The notes under the pieces are model-generated. The model was not told where the DNA came from. It did not search any database and was given only the letters and a program-made list of their open reading frames with translations. From an uncultured Granulosicoccaceae bacterium (GTDB taxonomy: Bacteria > Pseudomonadota > Gammaproteobacteria > Granulosicoccales > Granulosicoccaceae), in the NCBI GenBank assembly GCA_937957915.1, contig CALGNZ010000014.1:1-59157 (forward strand): a DNA stretch of 59,157 nucleotides, given 5' to 3'. How positions within the stretch are numbered: position 1 is the first letter of the stretch; each line of letters opens with the position of its first letter. Positions 57,446-59,157 of this stretch are shown here, one piece after another. The position numbers and the translations under genes are program-made.

Positions 57446-59157
57446 TTAGTCCTGTGTAACTCTATTGGCTTCTTCCAGACTTGTCAGTCCCGCCATAACC
57501 TTCTTCAACGCGGAGCGACGCAAATCATCAATGCCCTCCTTTTTTGCCTGATCGGCAACGTCAATCGAGTTGCCTTCAGCCATGATGATTCGGCCCATGT
57601 CTTCGGAGATAGGCATAACCTGATAGATACCTACCCGGCCTTTATAGCCTTCAGTGCATTTTGAGCAGCCATTAGCGGTATAGAACGTAACGTCCTGCGC
57701 AAGATCCTCTTCGGTATAGCCTGCTTTTAGCAACACTTCTTTTGGCAGGTCAGCGGGCTGTTTGCAATCGCATAGCCGCCTTGCCAGTCTTTGAGCAATG
57801 ATTAAGGTAACTGCGCTGGCAACATTAAACGGCGGTACACCCATATTCATCAGACGCGAAATGGTCTGTGGTGCATCGTTCGTGTGCAATGTAGATAAAA
57901 CCAGGTGACCAGTTTGTGCCGCCTTAATGGCGATACTTGCTGTTTCCAGATCACGTATCTCACCAACCATGATGACATCAGGATCCTGTCGCAGAAATGA
58001 TTTCAGCGCTTCGGCGAAGGTCAGTCCGGCTTTTGGATTTACATTGACCTGATTAATACCCGCGAGGTTTATTTCCGCCGGATCTTCTGCGGTTGAAATA
58101 TTGGTATCCGGCGTGTTGAGAATGTTCAGGCCGGTATAAAGTGACACTGTCTTACCACTACCAGTCGGGCCGGTCACCAGAATCATGCCGTAGGGGTTGG
58201 CCAGTGCATCCATATATCGTTTTTTCTGCTCCTCCTCGTAACCCAACACATCAATGCCGAGTTGCGCGCTGCTTGGGTCAAGAATACGCAGTACCGTTTT
58301 TTCACCAAACAAAGTCGGGCAGGTATTGACACGAAAATCGATTGCACGATTTTTTGAAATTTTGAGCTTTATACGTCCGTCCTGTGGAACCCTTCTTTCA
58401 GAGATATCCATTCTGGACATGACTTTGAGACGAGCGGTTATCTTACCTGCCAGGTTCAATGGCGGTTGTGCAACTTCCTGCAGTATGCCGTCTACTCTGA
58501 ACCGCACTCTGAATACTTTTTCGTAGGGTTCGATATGAATATCAGATGCGCCACGTTTGATTGCATCTAGCAGAACCTTGTTAACAAAGCGAACGACTGG
58601 TGTGTCATCGATGTCTGAAGAATCGTCGTCTTCCTGGCTGGACTCATCACCGCCGAGGTCCATATCAAAACTCTCGTCCAGGCCTTCGCCGAGACTACCC
58701 ATATCGCTGGCAGATGATGCCTGTTCAATGAGCTGGGCGAGCTTGTCCTCCTCGACCAGAACAGGAAACACCGATTTACCCGAGGTAAATTTAATTTCGT
58801 CCAGAGCGGTGGTGTTTGTCGGATCCGAAACTGCTACAAAGAGTCTTGGGCCACGAAGGAAAATTGGCAGTGCATTGTGCTTGGTAACCAGTTCTTCGTT
58901 GATGAAATCGCCAGGCAGTGAGTCTGCTGTAAGTGACTCCAGATCTAACAGCGGAAGACCGAACTCAAGGGCTGCAATATTTGCAATTCTTGTAGCCGAG
59001 ATGTCCATGTGATGAACAAGATGACTGATCAGTTGACGTTTGGCGGAACTTGCATCGGCAAGAGCCTGGAGGGCAGCACTTTCAGTAAGAACTTCCTCCT
59101 TTACCAGTCGCCTTGGCAATCCGGACAAGGATTGTTTAACATCATTAGAGGCGGTTG
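57446..59157 (-). CDS. pilB: Type IV pilus assembly ATPase PilB, 5' end beyond window
   Basis: At least 570 codons of the pilus extension motor are present. The MshE/T2SE N-terminal domain is followed by an acidic linker (about 160-185), Walker A VTGPTGSGKTVSLY, the Asp box, Walker B DPDVIMVGEIRDLETA, the His box HLVLSTLHTND and the tetracysteine CDC...CSKC zinc motif. The frame stays open through the right edge, and the residues before the TTG at 59128 (ASNDVKQSLSGLPRRLV) match the N-terminus of PilB, so the real start is probably a few codons outside. Confidence 0.96.
   Translation of the reverse strand, partial: TASNDVKQSLSGLPRRLVKEEVLTESAALQALADASSAKRQLISHLVHHMDISATRIANIAALEFGLPLLDLESLTADSLPGDFINEELVTKHNALPIFLRGPRLFVAVSDPTNTTALDEIKFTSGKSVFPVLVEEDKLAQLIEQASSASDMGSLGEGLDESFDMDLGGDESSQEDDDSSDIDDTPVVRFVNKVLLDAIKRGASDIHIEPYEKVFRVRFRVDGILQEVAQPPLNLAGKITARLKVMSRMDISERRVPQDGRIKLKISKNRAIDFRVNTCPTLFGEKTVLRILDPSSAQLGIDVLGYEEEQKKRYMDALANPYGMILVTGPTGSGKTVSLYTGLNILNTPDTNISTAEDPAEINLAGINQVNVNPKAGLTFAEALKSFLRQDPDVIMVGEIRDLETASIAIKAAQTGHLVLSTLHTNDAPQTISRLMNMGVPPFNVASAVTLIIAQRLARRLCDCKQPADLPKEVLLKAGYTEEDLAQDVTFYTANGCSKCTEGYKGRVGIYQVMPISEDMGRIIMAEGNSIDVADQAKKEGIDDLRRSALKKVMAGLTSLEEANRVTQD

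Overview
The window looks like a chromosomal core-genome segment of a gammaproteobacterium outside the Enterobacterales. The evidence is a Pseudomonas-like gene order (rpoN/lpt region, murA-his, petABC-sspAB, rsmI-rnpB-mraZ, a complete dcw cluster, secA, coaE-pilDCB), a split class II ribonucleotide reductase, a DAP-type MurE and a cytochrome bc1 complex. Base composition looks near 50% G+C by eye. I see no tRNA gene, insertion sequence, prophage, integrase or CRISPR array. Species cannot be named from this sequence.

Layout, left to right. (1) 1-3.7 kb, minus: nrdJb (cut by the window edge) and nrdJa, with an upstream region carrying a predicted promoter under two NrdR-box-like sites and a pair of DnaA-box-like sites. 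(2) 3.8-11.6 kb, minus: mgtE, ptsI, ptsO, rapZ, ptsN, hpf and rpoN. This is a nitrogen-PTS/sigma-54 cluster with unusually wide gaps at the places where related clusters carry hprK and an EIIA-Man gene. (3) 12.1-16.6 kb, minus: lptB, lptA, lptC, kdsC, kdsD and mlaA, all envelope/LPS genes; MlaA ends in an acidic 9-bp-repeat tail. (4) 17.1-22.4 kb, plus: a solitary mlaC, murA, hisG, a DAHP synthase gene placed inside the his genes, and hisD. (5) 22.9-26.8 kb, plus: petABC, sspA, sspB. (6) 26.9-30.9 kb: yraN and lpoA (minus), rsmI (plus), rnpB (minus). (7) 31.2-49.6 kb, plus: an uninterrupted dcw cluster, mraZ, rsmH, ftsL, ftsI, murE, murF, mraY, murD, ftsW, murG, murC, ddlB, ftsQ, ftsA, ftsZ, lpxC, mostly with 1-10 nt overlaps and with three GTGG repeats at 10-bp pitch before mraZ. 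(8) 49.7-59.2 kb: dciA (minus), secA and argJ (plus), then coaE, pilD, pilC and pilB (minus; pilB runs off the right edge).

Together the genes cover peptidoglycan precursor synthesis and septation, LPS and phospholipid transport, DNA precursor supply, respiration and type IV pilus assembly. Nothing here amounts to a wholly new system. The points most worth a second look are the nrdJ control region (NrdR plus DnaA sites on a class II reductase), the broken mla locus with mlaA inserted next to an orphan mlaC, the DEL-repeat tail of MlaA, the aro gene translationally coupled to hisD, the reduced PTS cluster, the PVWY form of the cytochrome b Qo motif, and several 14-15 bp tandem repeats confined to intergenic DNA.
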